Assembly (NCBI GenBank): GCA_937965735.1
Contig: CALCKU010000036.1
Span: 1 to 49,896 of the forward strand
Source: an uncultured Caulobacterales bacterium
GTDB lineage: Bacteria > Pseudomonadota > Alphaproteobacteria > Caulobacterales > Maricaulaceae
Direction of reading: 5' to 3'
Length of the DNA: 49,896 bases
In this document: piece after piece, positions 8,203 to 17,597 of the stretch
How positions within the stretch are numbered: position 1 is the stretch's first letter
How the letters are laid out: each line of letters opens with the position of its first letter
Notes under the pieces: model-generated
What the model was told of the DNA's origin: nothing
The model's database searches: none
The model's input: the letters and a program-made list of their open reading frames with translations, nothing else
Translations under genes and position numbers: made by a program

Positions 8203-9684
8203 ATGATTGGAAAATCAGCCCTCGCTTATATTCCCGTGAATTTAGCGAATATGCTTACAAGCTTTGGGACCATTATCATCCTGACGCGTCTCTTTTCAGG
8301 GGCAGAATTTGGCCTTTATGCTTTGGCGATGGTCACACTGCAATTCGTGCATATGGGACTTCTTACATGGCTCGAAGCGGCTATGGTACGGTTTCAAGCC
8401 CGCGCTGAAAAAAATGATGATGTCAACTCACACCTCAAAACTTTGTTTATCACAGCCTTGGTTACGTCACTGATTGGCATTAGTTTAATCTTAGGGGTTT
8501 TGCTTCTTTTGCCGTTACCCAACACGATGAAAATTGTGTTTCTTTTTGCGATTGGATCGTCTTGTATCACGATCTTCTTTAACCTCAGCATGGAAGCTCA
8601 TAAAGCAGCCCATAGAATCCGACGTTTTAGCACGATTTATACAGGACACTGTGTTTTAGCGTTTTCACTGGGTATTTTTCTTATCCTAGCCACGCCTTTA
8701 AGGGTCGAAGCCCCGTTTATTGGTCTCATTTTAGCCGGGATTGTATGTGTTGCCATTGATCTACCCTTTATGCTGAAGCGCATGAAAAACGGCGTCTTTG
8801 AGACTGAAAAGCTACAAACATACTTCAAATACGGGGCCCCTATGTGTATCTCGCTTCTCCTAACATATATATTGGCCGCTGCCGATATATATTTATTAGC
8901 GGGCTATATGGGCACAGAAGTTGCGGGCCAATATAATGCAGGTTATAACTTAGCCAATCGAACTCTAGAGACGGCTTTTGTCTGGCTGTCCATGGCTTTT
9001 ACACCAATTGCAATCACGGCCATGGAGAACAAGGGAGAAGCTGAATCGACTGTGATTTTAAATAATTACGCAGTAACGTTATTGTGGTTTGTTTTACCCG
9101 CCGCAACAGGCATAGCACTTGTTGCACCCGAAGCTGGGTTTATTCTGGGTGAATCCGTCCGAACAGAAGCGGTCAAAATCATGCCATGGATTGCCTTTTC
9201 CGCAGTCTTTAACGGGCTTATGAATTTTTACGCGCAACGCGCATTCATGCTATCTGGCAAGACAGGCATGTTTGTCTGGTGCATGTTACCGCCTGTTATC
9301 ATCAATATTAGTTTAAATATCCTATGGATCCCTATTTACGGAATGATGGGCGCAGTTTATGCAACCCTTGCTGCCTACGCGCTCGGTTTTGTTATTTCAG
9401 TGTGGGTCGGAAGAAAATATTATCCCCTCCCCTTACCCGTTATGGCCACTTTGAAAATTGGACTGGCCTGCCTGTCTATGGCGGTTTGCGTCCACTTTGT
9501 TCCTCTTTCAGATACATGGCCCGATTTTGTTAAGCTTGTCTTCAAGGCCACAATTGGCGGCGGTGTATATTTAATCGCAAGCCTGTTTTTTAACACATCA
9601 AACTGTCGTTCAATTTTGCAAGACAGTGTCGGGAAATATATTCAAGACAAGAAGATGTCGCATCAAGTGGTAGATACCCAATGA
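8203..9684 (+). CDS. polysaccharide flippase (MOP superfamily, Wzx/HfsF-like)
   Basis: The 493-aa protein has 12-14 hydrophobic segments along its whole length and begins with a typical flippase N-terminus (ALAYIPVNLANMLTSFGTII, then LTRLFSGAEFGLYALAM). Proteins of this type move lipid-linked repeat units across the inner membrane. It lies 37 bp after the initiating transferase and overlaps the next glycosyltransferase by 4 bp (ATGA), so it belongs to the same operon. It corresponds to HfsF if the locus makes holdfast. Confidence 0.88.
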   Translation: MIGKSALAYIPVNLANMLTSFGTIIILTRLFSGAEFGLYALAMVTLQFVHMGLLTWLEAAMVRFQARAEKNDDVNSHLKTLFITALVTSLIGISLILGVLLLLPLPNTMKIVFLFAIGSSCITIFFNLSMEAHKAAHRIRRFSTIYTGHCVLAFSLGIFLILATPLRVEAPFIGLILAGIVCVAIDLPFMLKRMKNGVFETEKLQTYFKYGAPMCISLLLTYILAAADIYLLAGYMGTEVAGQYNAGYNLANRTLETAFVWLSMAFTPIAITAMENKGEAESTVILNNYAVTLLWFVLPAATGIALVAPEAGFILGESVRTEAVKIMPWIAFSAVFNGLMNFYAQRAFMLSGKTGMFVWCMLPPVIINISLNILWIPIYGMMGAVYATLAAYALGFVISVWVGRKYYPLPLPVMATLKIGLACLSMAVCVHFVPLSDTWPDFVKLVFKATIGGGVYLIASLFFNTSNCRSILQDSVGKYIQDKKMSHQVVDTQ

Positions 9685-10778
9685 GAGAGCGAGCCGAAAA
9701 AACTGTGCCTATTGAAAAACATGTGAGTCCGAAAAATACGGCTCAAGCGAATATCAATCAAAACGCGCATGCGGAAACTTCCCGAACAGAAACTTCCAAA
9801 ACGGGCATGCCGATACCTGCGCTCTCGGTTCTGATCCCCTTTTACAATGACAACCCTAGCGAGTTAATAAAAGCACTCGCATTACAATCCGATCAGACCG
9901 TTGAGATTTTATTATATGATGACGGCACGGCGAACGCAGAGTTAACGCGACACGTAGAAGCGTGTATTGCGACGCTTGACAGCCCGCACCAAATAGCGAG
10001 CCAGACGACAAGTAAGACAGCTTTTAACCCAGATTTAAAGATGTCCCCGGCTATCTCTAAAGCTAAAATCACCTTGATGACTGCGCTTAAGAACAAAGGC
10101 CGTTCCGCCGCGCGCAACGCGCTACAAGCCCGCGCAAAAGCCGATTGGGTTTTATTCTTAGATGCAGATATGCGTCCACAAACGCCGCATTTCCTTAAAG
10201 ATTATCTCGGTCTAATCAAAGACGATACGGCCGATATAATTTTTGGCGGCTTTACCGTCTTAGAAACCTCTGAAACGCCAGAACAAGAATTACACCGCGC
10301 CCTCTCTGAAGTCTCCGATTGTTTGGATGCTAAGACCCGAGAGGACGCGGGGCCGCAATTTGTCGCCAGTTCGAACCTCTGCGTTCGCAAAACAGTCTTA
10401 GATTCTGAAAAGTTCGATGCTGGTTTTACGGGATGGGGGTGGGAAGATAGCGAATGGGCGGCGCGTGTCGCTCAAAAATACACGCTTAAACACGCCGACA
10501 TTCCCGCGATTCATCTCGGTTTAGAGACAACAGACACGCTTTTGAGCCGCTTCCGCGATAGCGCTCAAAACTACGTTCGTTTCACCAATAAACATCCCGA
10601 CTTGGCCCAAAAACTGACCTTATATAAAACGGCACAAAAGCTCAAAAAGATACCAGGTCAGCGCGTGATGCGCCCGCTATTAAAACAGCTTGTCTGTATC
10701 AATGCCGCGCCCATTAAGGCCCGTTTACTCGCGCTCAAACTCTGGCGGGCAAGCTGGTATGCGGAGGCTTTGCCGTGA
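9681..10778 (+). CDS. family 2 glycosyltransferase (A)
   Basis: This 365-aa enzyme has a GT-A fold N-terminal domain beginning near residue 49 (LSVLIPFYND), a DDG-type nucleotide-sugar site (LLYDDGT), a DxD-like FLDADMRP near 159, and a GWGWEDSEWAARV acceptor/catalytic motif near 250. Galactosyltransferase-like GT2 enzymes carry the last motif. The first 48 residues are a low-complexity tail rich in E, T and S with an internal near-repeat (AETSRTETSKTG), unusual for the family. It overlaps the flippase gene by 4 bp. It probably adds a sugar to the lipid-linked repeat unit. Which sugar cannot be told. Confidence 0.85.
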   Translation: MRERAEKTVPIEKHVSPKNTAQANINQNAHAETSRTETSKTGMPIPALSVLIPFYNDNPSELIKALALQSDQTVEILLYDDGTANAELTRHVEACIATLDSPHQIASQTTSKTAFNPDLKMSPAISKAKITLMTALKNKGRSAARNALQARAKADWVLFLDADMRPQTPHFLKDYLGLIKDDTADIIFGGFTVLETSETPEQELHRALSEVSDCLDAKTREDAGPQFVASSNLCVRKTVLDSEKFDAGFTGWGWEDSEWAARVAQKYTLKHADIPAIHLGLETTDTLLSRFRDSAQNYVRFTNKHPDLAQKLTLYKTAQKLKKIPGQRVMRPLLKQLVCINAAPIKARLLALKLWRASWYAEALP

Positions 10779-10885
10779 ACCGTTTTTTAAAAAAAAATCG
10801 TCCTGCAAATATTGTCTATATAAAAACTCAACACAGGCATACGCGCACCAATATACCAACCATAAACTTTGCTTAAGGTCTAACC

Positions 10886-11647
10886 ATGAATATCGTTTAT
10901 GAACCTTCCCGCACGCTTTCGTCTCGAATCAAAAGACGCATTGCCCCTTATCAAAAACAAAATAAAATCTCTGTGAAATTGGATCGCCCGATTGTCAGTT
11001 TTTCATTTGATGATTGCCCTTTATCTGCCATTGAGAACGGATTGCCTTTATTGGATGCGAAAGGGTGGCAAAGCACGGTCTATATTGCATGTGGCTTGTT
11101 TGATATAAACAATCACTTCGGCCTGCATATGGGTAAAAATGATGTACGGGCCGTTTTTAGAGCGGGGCATGAAATTGGCGACCATACATTTTCGCATTGT
11201 GATATTAGTGAGCGCTCTTTGTCAGACAGTCTCGCCGATATTCGTAAAAACCAAGCGGAATTAAACCGGCTGGATATACCCGAAAGTGAGACATTTGCTT
11301 ATCCCTACGGACAAGTAACACCGGCGTTAAAACGAGCATTACAAACTTATTTTTTAGGGGCACGTGGGATTAAACCAATTGTGCATAAAAAATCTGTGGA
11401 TTTGAACCAGATCGGTTCTATGCCTTTATTCAATGATAAACGTTTTGAGCAGTTATTAAACGCGATCTCAAGCCTAAAAAAAACGTCTGGATGGATGACT
11501 ATTTTTACCCATGATGTCACGGATAACCCAAGCGCTTGGGGCTGCACACCAGCGCAATTGCAGGCCGTAATCGAGGCCGTAGACCGTATTGACGCCGAAG
11601 TTATGCCCATAAGCGCTGCGATTAAAAAGTTGGAGACACAATCGTGA
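10886..11647 (+). CDS. NodB-type polysaccharide deacetylase (HfsH-like)
   Basis: The 253-aa protein has the carbohydrate esterase 4 motifs in order: SFSFDDCP near residues 37-44 (catalytic Asp and metal Asp), HEIGDHTFSH near 94-103 (metal His pair), AYPYG near 137, and FTHDV near 207. Family members remove N-acetyl groups from GlcNAc-containing polymers. There is no signal peptide, as in Caulobacter HfsH, which is of similar size (about 250 aa). The start has AAGG about 8 bases upstream. It overlaps the next gene as GTGA. In holdfast systems deacetylation is needed for adhesion and cohesion. Confidence 0.87.
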   Translation: MNIVYEPSRTLSSRIKRRIAPYQKQNKISVKLDRPIVSFSFDDCPLSAIENGLPLLDAKGWQSTVYIACGLFDINNHFGLHMGKNDVRAVFRAGHEIGDHTFSHCDISERSLSDSLADIRKNQAELNRLDIPESETFAYPYGQVTPALKRALQTYFLGARGIKPIVHKKSVDLNQIGSMPLFNDKRFEQLLNAISSLKKTSGWMTIFTHDVTDNPSAWGCTPAQLQAVIEAVDRIDAEVMPISAAIKKLETQS

Positions 11648-12633
11648 CCGCACATAGATTAAATCAAACCGAAAATACAGATTGGTCTCAAGGAATTTCT
11701 ATTATAATTCCAACATTTCGACGTCCAGACGGTATAAAAACCGCATTAAAAAGCGTAATATCGCAGAGCTCAAATGGTCATTTAATGGAAATTGTCGTTG
11801 CCGATAACGACCCCGATGCCAGCGCGCGCGATTATGTCGAAACTATGCAAGATCAAACGACGCTTCCCATACGATATGAACACGTTCCGATCCCAGGGGT
11901 TTCAAATGCCCGTAACGGCGCGTTAGACGTGGCAAGAGGCCGTTATATAATTTTCTTAGATGATGACATGGAAGCCACCGAAGGCTGGGTAGAGCGCTTC
12001 TTAGAGGTCGCAGAGACCTATAATGCTGGAATCGTCTTTTTACCTGCTGTCGCGGCTATGCCAAACCCTGAGGATCCTTTGAATACATATATGGCGCCGT
12101 TCTTCTCCCGGGTTTTTGATGCGCCAGAAGGCTTGGTTGATGAATGCTTAGGCACAGGGGGCTGTATGCTAGATTTAAATTTATGCCAAATGCCAAGCCC
12201 TGCTTTTGACCCCGCATTAAATGAAGTTGGCGGCGAGGATGATTTTTTGTTTAACTATTTAATGGCCACAGGTACAAAAGTTGCGTGGTCCCCCAATGCG
12301 CTTGCGTACGAACATGTCCCAGCCTCTCGCGCGACACCCGAATATTTATGGACCCGTAACTTTGCCTTTGGGCAAGGGCCAACGCAATCCTCTGCCGATA
12401 AAGGTCTACGCGGAACATTATCCGTTATTCGGTGGATGTTCATTGGGGTCATGCAACTGATCGTCTACGGTAGTCTCTTCCTGATCTTAAAAGCCCTTGG
12501 TCGCCCTTTGTTTATGAAATACATGGCCCGCACGGCGCAAGGTCTGGGTAAAATATTCTGGTGGGGGAACTTCACGCCGAAACTTTACGGAGCCGCCAGT
12601 TTAAACAAACAAAAAGCTGGCAAGACCGTTTAA
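11644..12633 (+). CDS. family 2 glycosyltransferase (B), HfsG-like candidate
   Basis: The 329-aa protein begins with a GT2 domain: SIIIPTFRRP near residues 18-27, VVADNDPDA near 52-60, FLDDDME (DxD) near 104, and GGEDDFLFNY near 195. A hydrophobic segment near 265-290 probably anchors it to the inner membrane. It starts at a GTG overlapping the stop of the deacetylase gene, so the two are translationally coupled. It is the last gene of the plus-strand operon and ends one base before the convergent polymerase gene. It or glycosyltransferase A could be the HfsG counterpart. Confidence 0.85.
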   Translation: MTAHRLNQTENTDWSQGISIIIPTFRRPDGIKTALKSVISQSSNGHLMEIVVADNDPDASARDYVETMQDQTTLPIRYEHVPIPGVSNARNGALDVARGRYIIFLDDDMEATEGWVERFLEVAETYNAGIVFLPAVAAMPNPEDPLNTYMAPFFSRVFDAPEGLVDECLGTGGCMLDLNLCQMPSPAFDPALNEVGGEDDFLFNYLMATGTKVAWSPNALAYEHVPASRATPEYLWTRNFAFGQGPTQSSADKGLRGTLSVIRWMFIGVMQLIVYGSLFLILKALGRPLFMKYMARTAQGLGKIFWWGNFTPKLYGAASLNKQKAGKTV

Positions 12634-12634
12634 T

Positions 12635-13945
12635 TTAGACATTCGGCAAGAAGTAGGCCGTTCGAACGCGATTACGCCAATAAGGGCGTTCAAATGCAAA
12701 AAGTTTGGCCGAGGTCATAACGAAAATCACCCAACTCAAATCATTTTGTTGCAAGATTGAACTCTCTGACATTGAGAGCATTAAATACATCACGGTCGAC
12801 AGAACAACCCAATAGGTTTCGACCCCGCCGCGTTTGATCCGGTCCACGGCTAATGCCAATGTCAAAATATATAATATCGCAAAGGCACCCACACCCAGTG
12901 CGCCGATTGACAGCCATGTTTCAATCCAGCCATTATGGGCGGATGGAATACCCCACTGCAATATCAAACGTGTATAATAGGACGGCCCAAGCGGATCTTG
13001 CCAGTAAACACCATAGCCATAGCCTAATAATGGTTTTTGCTGGATACTCACAATAAGCGCATTCCAAATATCGGTTCGACCCGTTAATGTGCGCTCTTTA
13101 CCGATAATCGCAAACATCTCATCTGGGATCGTTAGCATAAGCGTAGTAAAAATACCCGCACCCGCAAGAATAGACCACAAAAGCGGAATCCTCAAAATTG
13201 GGAAACGTCGAAATATTCGTAACAGAATAAACAAAATAATTGACGTCAATGAGATTAAGAGCGCGGTTTTTGACGTTGACATGATGACCAAGAATAAACA
13301 CAAAAACCCTGCTGGCACCCATATTTTACCGCGCGAGGGCATCATAGCAAAAGCACACATCATGAAAATAAGCCCACGGCTCATTTGTCCGCCTAAATAA
13401 TTTTTCTCAACCCAAAGCCCCCGCCATGCGCCGACATGGATTTCGTGCATAACACCTCGGGAAGGCAATAAAGCCGAATAGAAAAGCGAGGTGATAGCCA
13501 GAATTAAATAGGCTATTGCAAATCTTTGTATCAATTGATTCCAATCATAACGCGCCGCAAGAATAAGGCCAAACAATGTACTGATAGCAAGGGCCACAGA
13601 ACGCCGCATTGTCAACGCTGGATCGACCGACCAGAGCATACTGATCCCACACAACATCACACACAGTATCAATATCGGATTAAAAACAACAATCCGCACG
13701 AGTTGTGGAAAAATTCGCAAAGCGAGCAGAATAACCAATCCATAAGCTGGAAACCAAAGTGAACGCGCTAAGGAATTTTCTGCCGCCCCAACTTCAACGG
13801 GAGCCGGAAACAGAACCGTCATTATCGCCCCTGTAAAAAACAAAATACAGAAGAAATAGAGCCCGTGCTCAAAGGCCAGAAAGTAGCGTATAACGCTTCT
13901 ATCGCGCTGGCTCTCTTGGAGTGTATCTTGGCTATAAGTAACCAT
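12635..13945 (-). CDS. O-antigen ligase/Wzy-type polysaccharide polymerase (HfsC-like)
   Basis: The 436-aa product has about 11-12 hydrophobic segments and a large periplasmic loop in its second half (PLLGYGYGVYWQDP, then SAHNGWIETWLSIG). The loop with the HNGW motif is typical of Wzy_C/O-antigen ligase proteins. It should join lipid-linked repeat units in the periplasm. The gene is convergent with the glycosyltransferase operon and lies on the same strand as the co-polymerase gene. In Caulobacter the hfs cluster contains such polymerases (HfsC, HfsI). Confidence 0.85.
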   Translation of the reverse strand: MVTYSQDTLQESQRDRSVIRYFLAFEHGLYFFCILFFTGAIMTVLFPAPVEVGAAENSLARSLWFPAYGLVILLALRIFPQLVRIVVFNPILILCVMLCGISMLWSVDPALTMRRSVALAISTLFGLILAARYDWNQLIQRFAIAYLILAITSLFYSALLPSRGVMHEIHVGAWRGLWVEKNYLGGQMSRGLIFMMCAFAMMPSRGKIWVPAGFLCLFLVIMSTSKTALLISLTSIILFILLRIFRRFPILRIPLLWSILAGAGIFTTLMLTIPDEMFAIIGKERTLTGRTDIWNALIVSIQQKPLLGYGYGVYWQDPLGPSYYTRLILQWGIPSAHNGWIETWLSIGALGVGAFAILYILTLALAVDRIKRGGVETYWVVLSTVMYLMLSMSESSILQQNDLSWVIFVMTSAKLFAFERPYWRNRVRTAYFLPNV

Positions 13946-13988
13946 TAGCGACTAAGACGACCTCTTCTTTTAAGGACATGGCCCCTTG

Positions 13989-14012
13989 ACCCTAATCTGG
14001 ACCCTAATCTGG
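13989..14012. repeat. 2 x 12-bp tandem repeat
   Basis: The unit ACCCTAATCTGG occurs twice back to back in the 189-bp gap between the polymerase and co-polymerase genes. Function is unknown; it resembles the other short tandem duplications of this window. Confidence 0.8.
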
Positions 14013-14134
14013 ACAAATGAATACAGTCAAATTCAGATTTCTGGTAATCGCCTAGAACATATGACATTAAAAAGTGTATCCAATGAAGTTTTCTAATTAT
14101 GAGTGAAACTCACGAAAGCGGTAAAACTTTTGCA

Positions 14135-16234
14135 TTACCCATCTTCGTTTGAAGGCAAATAGCCTGAATTTTGTAATGGATTAGGATAAGCTACGCCTTG
14201 CCCATTGTTTTGCATAGTTTCAGCCGCTGTAGAGGCGGGGTCTAAATAAGGATTATACTCGGCGTTTGTATTCTGTACTGCGTTATAATCATAAGCGGCG
14301 TTCCCGTCAGTTTGCGGCGCATGGTTTGAGGCTGAATTCGGGGGGGTGCCATCATTTTGCGTTCTTGTTTCATAGGCCAAAGTCGAGGTATTTAGCGCCT
14401 CGTTTACATAGGTTTGTGCAGAATAAGTTGAGTCTGAATAAGGCTGGCTTGTCTGCATATTAAACTGGGCTTGATTCGTTCCGTATGCATGATCATGGCG
14501 CGCAACATCAAAACCAGAAGATTCTTGAAAACCAGAAGATTCTGGGTGCGTCGCATTATAATGCGCATAAGTGGGTACAGACGCCGCAACCGAGTTGGCG
14601 ACCGGCATATTCGCAGATCCTGGCACTTGTTGAGGCACAGGGTTAGATGTTGGCACGCTCCCAGGTCTGTATTCGGTAACGGCTTCAGGAATATAATCAC
14701 TTCGTCGTCTTTGTATGACGCGCGGCGTCTCAGTGCCGCCTGATGCAGAAGTCGCATATAAACGTGGATCTAAGAAGACCCGTAATAAACCCAACATAAA
14801 GACGGTGAAGCCCCAAGCGACAAAGGCTACAGCAAACATAATCATACGCATATTGCGACCCTTTCGCGGAAGATCAGATATGCTAATAACCCGCACGTTT
14901 TCACTATCGGCTTGCGCTTGCTGTTGGTTGATGAGCGCTTCTTGTTCTTTGGTTGTGTAATTTCTTAAACGTGTGTCCAATGTGCCGCGTTCGCGTAAAA
15001 GATTATCATAAGTCGGCTGTAATCGCGTCAGTTTTTTAACTTTTGCATCTGCCGCGTTTAATTGTCGTTGCAACGTAAACTCTCTTTCTCGAAAGCTATC
15101 GGCGGTCGCTTGAAGGGTGTTCCGGCGCGTCAAAAGTCCTTGATATACCGTGTTCGGCCCAACGCGGCGTCCACCTGATGCTTGACCCGCTCCAGTGGAT
15201 GAAACCGTTTTCAAAAGACGCAATTCCTCACGTTTTTGGCGCACAGGATTACTATTGGGAAGATATTTTGCCAAAAGTTGTTGAAGTTCCAATTCAGTTT
15301 GTGCCACGCGTTGTGACGCACGGTCATCAACAAATAAGTTAATTTGCTCTGGAGTGTTCCGTAATTGTGTTTCCACCGTGACCAAAGCCGTTTCGGTTTC
15401 TGACATATTGGCCCGCAGTAAATTAAGTGCGGCGCGCAATTCTTCCGTTCGTTCTTGCGCACCCGTCTGTTCAGACGTAAAATCAGAGATACGATTATCA
15501 CGTAGAAATTTTTGAATGGCCGCCTCGTTGGAATCTAATTGCACCTCTGTTGCAACACGGCGTTCCGTTATTATATCGCTAGAGCCTTCAACGAAAATAT
15601 CTTTTCGTGCATCCATATAAGCATTGATAAAAAGGTTCATACCTCTGACGGCAATATCAGGGTCTTCATGCTTAAAGACGAGATCAACAATTGAAGACTT
15701 AGGCTTGGGGACGACAACATAACGCGTATCAATGAATTTATATAAATCCACAATCGCATTCTTTTTGGCGATCGGGTCATTGCCAGAGCTCTTAATCTTT
15801 TCGTATTGAGCTTTCGCAAGACGCCTCTCACCAAATTCATCGCGAAGCTCACCCGTGACGCGGGCAATAATATCTGTATTTTTCATCAAACCAATTTCGT
15901 TTAGAACGATATGGTCAGGCGTTAACATCAAACCCGAGGATTGGGCATTATTCGTCACAGACTCGTAAACATATTCACTGCCAAGTTGAACAAGAATACG
16001 GCCTTCCCCTGCATAAGTGCGTTTAATATTTTTGGTTCCAAACCAAGCAAAAGCGGTTCCGATGATAAGCATCGGAATCATCCATGTGAGTTGTCTGCCA
16101 AAGGACTTAAACATTTCGCCAATGCGGATTGTTGGCATTCCATTCGCATAATCCCCAACCGTCAAGTCCATTGGACTAGGCTGAGATCGGGCGCTGGCCC
16201 CATCATTGATTGGTTTGTGACCATATTGGGTCAT
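14135..16234 (-). CDS. Wzz/PCP-type polysaccharide co-polymerase without kinase domain (HfsA-like)
   Basis: The 699-aa protein has a Wzz domain with a first membrane helix near residues 51-67, a long periplasmic coiled-coil region (about 240-430) and a second membrane helix near 460-482. Such proteins control chain length and link polymerase with the Wza channel. Instead of a BY-kinase domain, it carries about 200 C-terminal residues of low-complexity sequence rich in N, Q, S, T, Y and P. That tail contains a QESSGF repeat encoded by an 18-bp duplication near 14511. The start ATG has AAGGA 6 bases upstream. It is divergent from the export gene, 119 bp away. Confidence 0.87.
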   Translation of the reverse strand: MTQYGHKPINDGASARSQPSPMDLTVGDYANGMPTIRIGEMFKSFGRQLTWMIPMLIIGTAFAWFGTKNIKRTYAGEGRILVQLGSEYVYESVTNNAQSSGLMLTPDHIVLNEIGLMKNTDIIARVTGELRDEFGERRLAKAQYEKIKSSGNDPIAKKNAIVDLYKFIDTRYVVVPKPKSSIVDLVFKHEDPDIAVRGMNLFINAYMDARKDIFVEGSSDIITERRVATEVQLDSNEAAIQKFLRDNRISDFTSEQTGAQERTEELRAALNLLRANMSETETALVTVETQLRNTPEQINLFVDDRASQRVAQTELELQQLLAKYLPNSNPVRQKREELRLLKTVSSTGAGQASGGRRVGPNTVYQGLLTRRNTLQATADSFREREFTLQRQLNAADAKVKKLTRLQPTYDNLLRERGTLDTRLRNYTTKEQEALINQQQAQADSENVRVISISDLPRKGRNMRMIMFAVAFVAWGFTVFMLGLLRVFLDPRLYATSASGGTETPRVIQRRRSDYIPEAVTEYRPGSVPTSNPVPQQVPGSANMPVANSVAASVPTYAHYNATHPESSGFQESSGFDVARHDHAYGTNQAQFNMQTSQPYSDSTYSAQTYVNEALNTSTLAYETRTQNDGTPPNSASNHAPQTDGNAAYDYNAVQNTNAEYNPYLDPASTAAETMQNNGQGVAYPNPLQNSGYLPSNEDG
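14511..14546 (-). repeat. 18-bp tandem duplication in the co-polymerase tail
   Basis: Two adjacent 18-bp units (AAACCAGAAGATTCT plus three variable bases, plus strand) encode QESSGF twice in the disordered tail. The second unit differs only in its last three bases. Confidence 0.75.
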
Positions 16235-16353
16235 GTATATTCCTTAAAAAACGAATCGTTAACGCAGTGGACTTTGTAAATTTTAATTTTTCGTTATCCA
16301 TTCTTGTTAAGAGTTGGGAAACGTTAATTTTTTGCACTAAAAGAAGATATTTT

Positions 16354-17475
16354 ATGAAAACAATGGCTCAAAACCCAATTTTCCGCAGTATTATGGGGGT
16401 TTGGGTGGCGTCATTAGCCCTCCATACCGAGGCAAATGCGCAATATTACCCTGCAAAAACGAATCACTTTGCGCAGTCTTCACCGGCTTATCCGTCCCCT
16501 TTAGGCGTAAATACGGGCGTCATGTACGGCTATCCGCCGATGAATATGGTTAACTCGCCGATGAATATGGTTAACTCGCCCATGAATGTTAACAGAATTT
16601 ACCCGCAAAACTTGCAACATATTTCTGCACACCACAGCGTGCCAAGCGCTCAATATGGTCTTCAATACGGCCCTCAACAGGGAATGCCCCGCCCAGTTAA
16701 TCGCGGTTATAATCATCGCAGATATAAAAGACCTGGACTGTTCAGCTGGTTAAGCGGGCGCAAGCCCCTCGCGCGGCAAATTCCAGCCCCTCATCCAGGA
16801 CCACAAAACATGTTCCAACGCTGGGTAGAATATGAACCCCAATACAAATTTTATCCAGGAGATCAGCTTGATATTGTCGTAGCCACCGCACCAGAACTCT
16901 CACGAACCTTGACCATTGGCCCAGACGGTCGTGTCTCTATGCCATTAGTGGAGCCTATCATGGCAGCAGGTCGCCCGCTTCAGCACATTCAAAATAGTAT
17001 GCGCGCGGAACTCGCAAAACAATTGGTTGACCCCGCCGTAACTGTGACACCACGGGCCTTTGCGCCTGCACAAGTCTATGTCGGCGGCGAAGTAAACGCG
17101 CAAGGCACTTATACATTACCAGGCCCTCTCGGCGCGCTGGAAGCGATTATTATGGCAGGCGGTATGAACGCTTCAGCCAAATCTAGTAATATAGCTGTTT
17201 TAAGACGGGCGCCCAATGGCGGTATGATGATGCGAACTGTGAACATACGCAATGGCATGCGCAATATTCGCGAATATAATGATAATATGCAATTACGTCG
17301 GGGTGATATAGTTTTCGTGCCACGGACGACACTCGCCGAAGTTGGTGTTTTTGTTCAAGCCTTACGCGCAGCTTTGCCAGTTGACGTCAATGTCAGTTAT
17401 AACATTGGCAATAATGGCGGAGGGACGGACCCATCCATCACAAATAATGGAACCGGAACCACGATTACGCCGTAA
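16354..17475 (+). CDS. Wza-type outer-membrane polysaccharide export protein (HfsD-like)
   Basis: The ATG at 16354 gives a 373-aa precursor with a cleavable signal peptide (FRSIMGVWVASLALHTEANA); a longer frame from 16210 is not supported. After a Y/N/P-rich linker, the poly_export domain starts near residue 164 (YKFYPGDQLDIVVATAPELS, GPDGRVSMPLVEPI). It is followed by an SLBB segment (VYVGGEVNAQGTYTLPGPLG). The family forms the outer-membrane channel for capsule, exopolysaccharide or holdfast. No lipobox cysteine is obvious. The linker has an in-frame 21-bp repeat. It is transcribed away from the co-polymerase gene. Confidence 0.88.
   Translation: MKTMAQNPIFRSIMGVWVASLALHTEANAQYYPAKTNHFAQSSPAYPSPLGVNTGVMYGYPPMNMVNSPMNMVNSPMNVNRIYPQNLQHISAHHSVPSAQYGLQYGPQQGMPRPVNRGYNHRRYKRPGLFSWLSGRKPLARQIPAPHPGPQNMFQRWVEYEPQYKFYPGDQLDIVVATAPELSRTLTIGPDGRVSMPLVEPIMAAGRPLQHIQNSMRAELAKQLVDPAVTVTPRAFAPAQVYVGGEVNAQGTYTLPGPLGALEAIIMAGGMNASAKSSNIAVLRRAPNGGMMMRTVNIRNGMRNIREYNDNMQLRRGDIVFVPRTTLAEVGVFVQALRAALPVDVNVSYNIGNNGGGTDPSITNNGTGTTITP
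16537..16578 (+). repeat. 2 x 21-bp tandem repeat in the export gene
   Basis: Two perfect copies of a 21-bp unit (16537-16557, 16558-16578) and a partial third encode PMNMVNS repeats in the linker before the export domain. Confidence 0.85.
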
Positions 17476-17556
17476 TTAGATTGATAAACCAAGCCTCACG
17501 GTCAAAAGACAGATTCCCTCTTTTGAATTGTGTCACGCGAAATCTTTTCGCGTTTC

Positions 17557-17594
17557 ACTCTAAGCCCTCATCTGTTTTGAACGGGGCTTAGAGT
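17557..17594. terminator. probable bidirectional terminator
   Basis: An 11-bp perfect stem (ACTCTAAGCCC at 17557-17567 with GGGCTTAGAGT at 17584-17594) lies between the convergent export gene and Sel1-like gene. A second hairpin (CGCGAAA/TTTTCGCG) precedes it at about 17537-17552. T-runs are short, so efficiency is uncertain. Confidence 0.55.
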
Positions 17595-17597
17595 CTC

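Noticed and set aside
10690-10902. 70-codon open frame overlapping the end of glycosyltransferase A
   Set aside because: Mostly an alternative frame of a real gene, continuing into a 107-bp gap; no ribosome site.
16210-16353. N-terminal extension of the Wza-like gene
   Set aside because: It runs through the divergent promoter region; the ATG at 16354 directly precedes a signal peptide.
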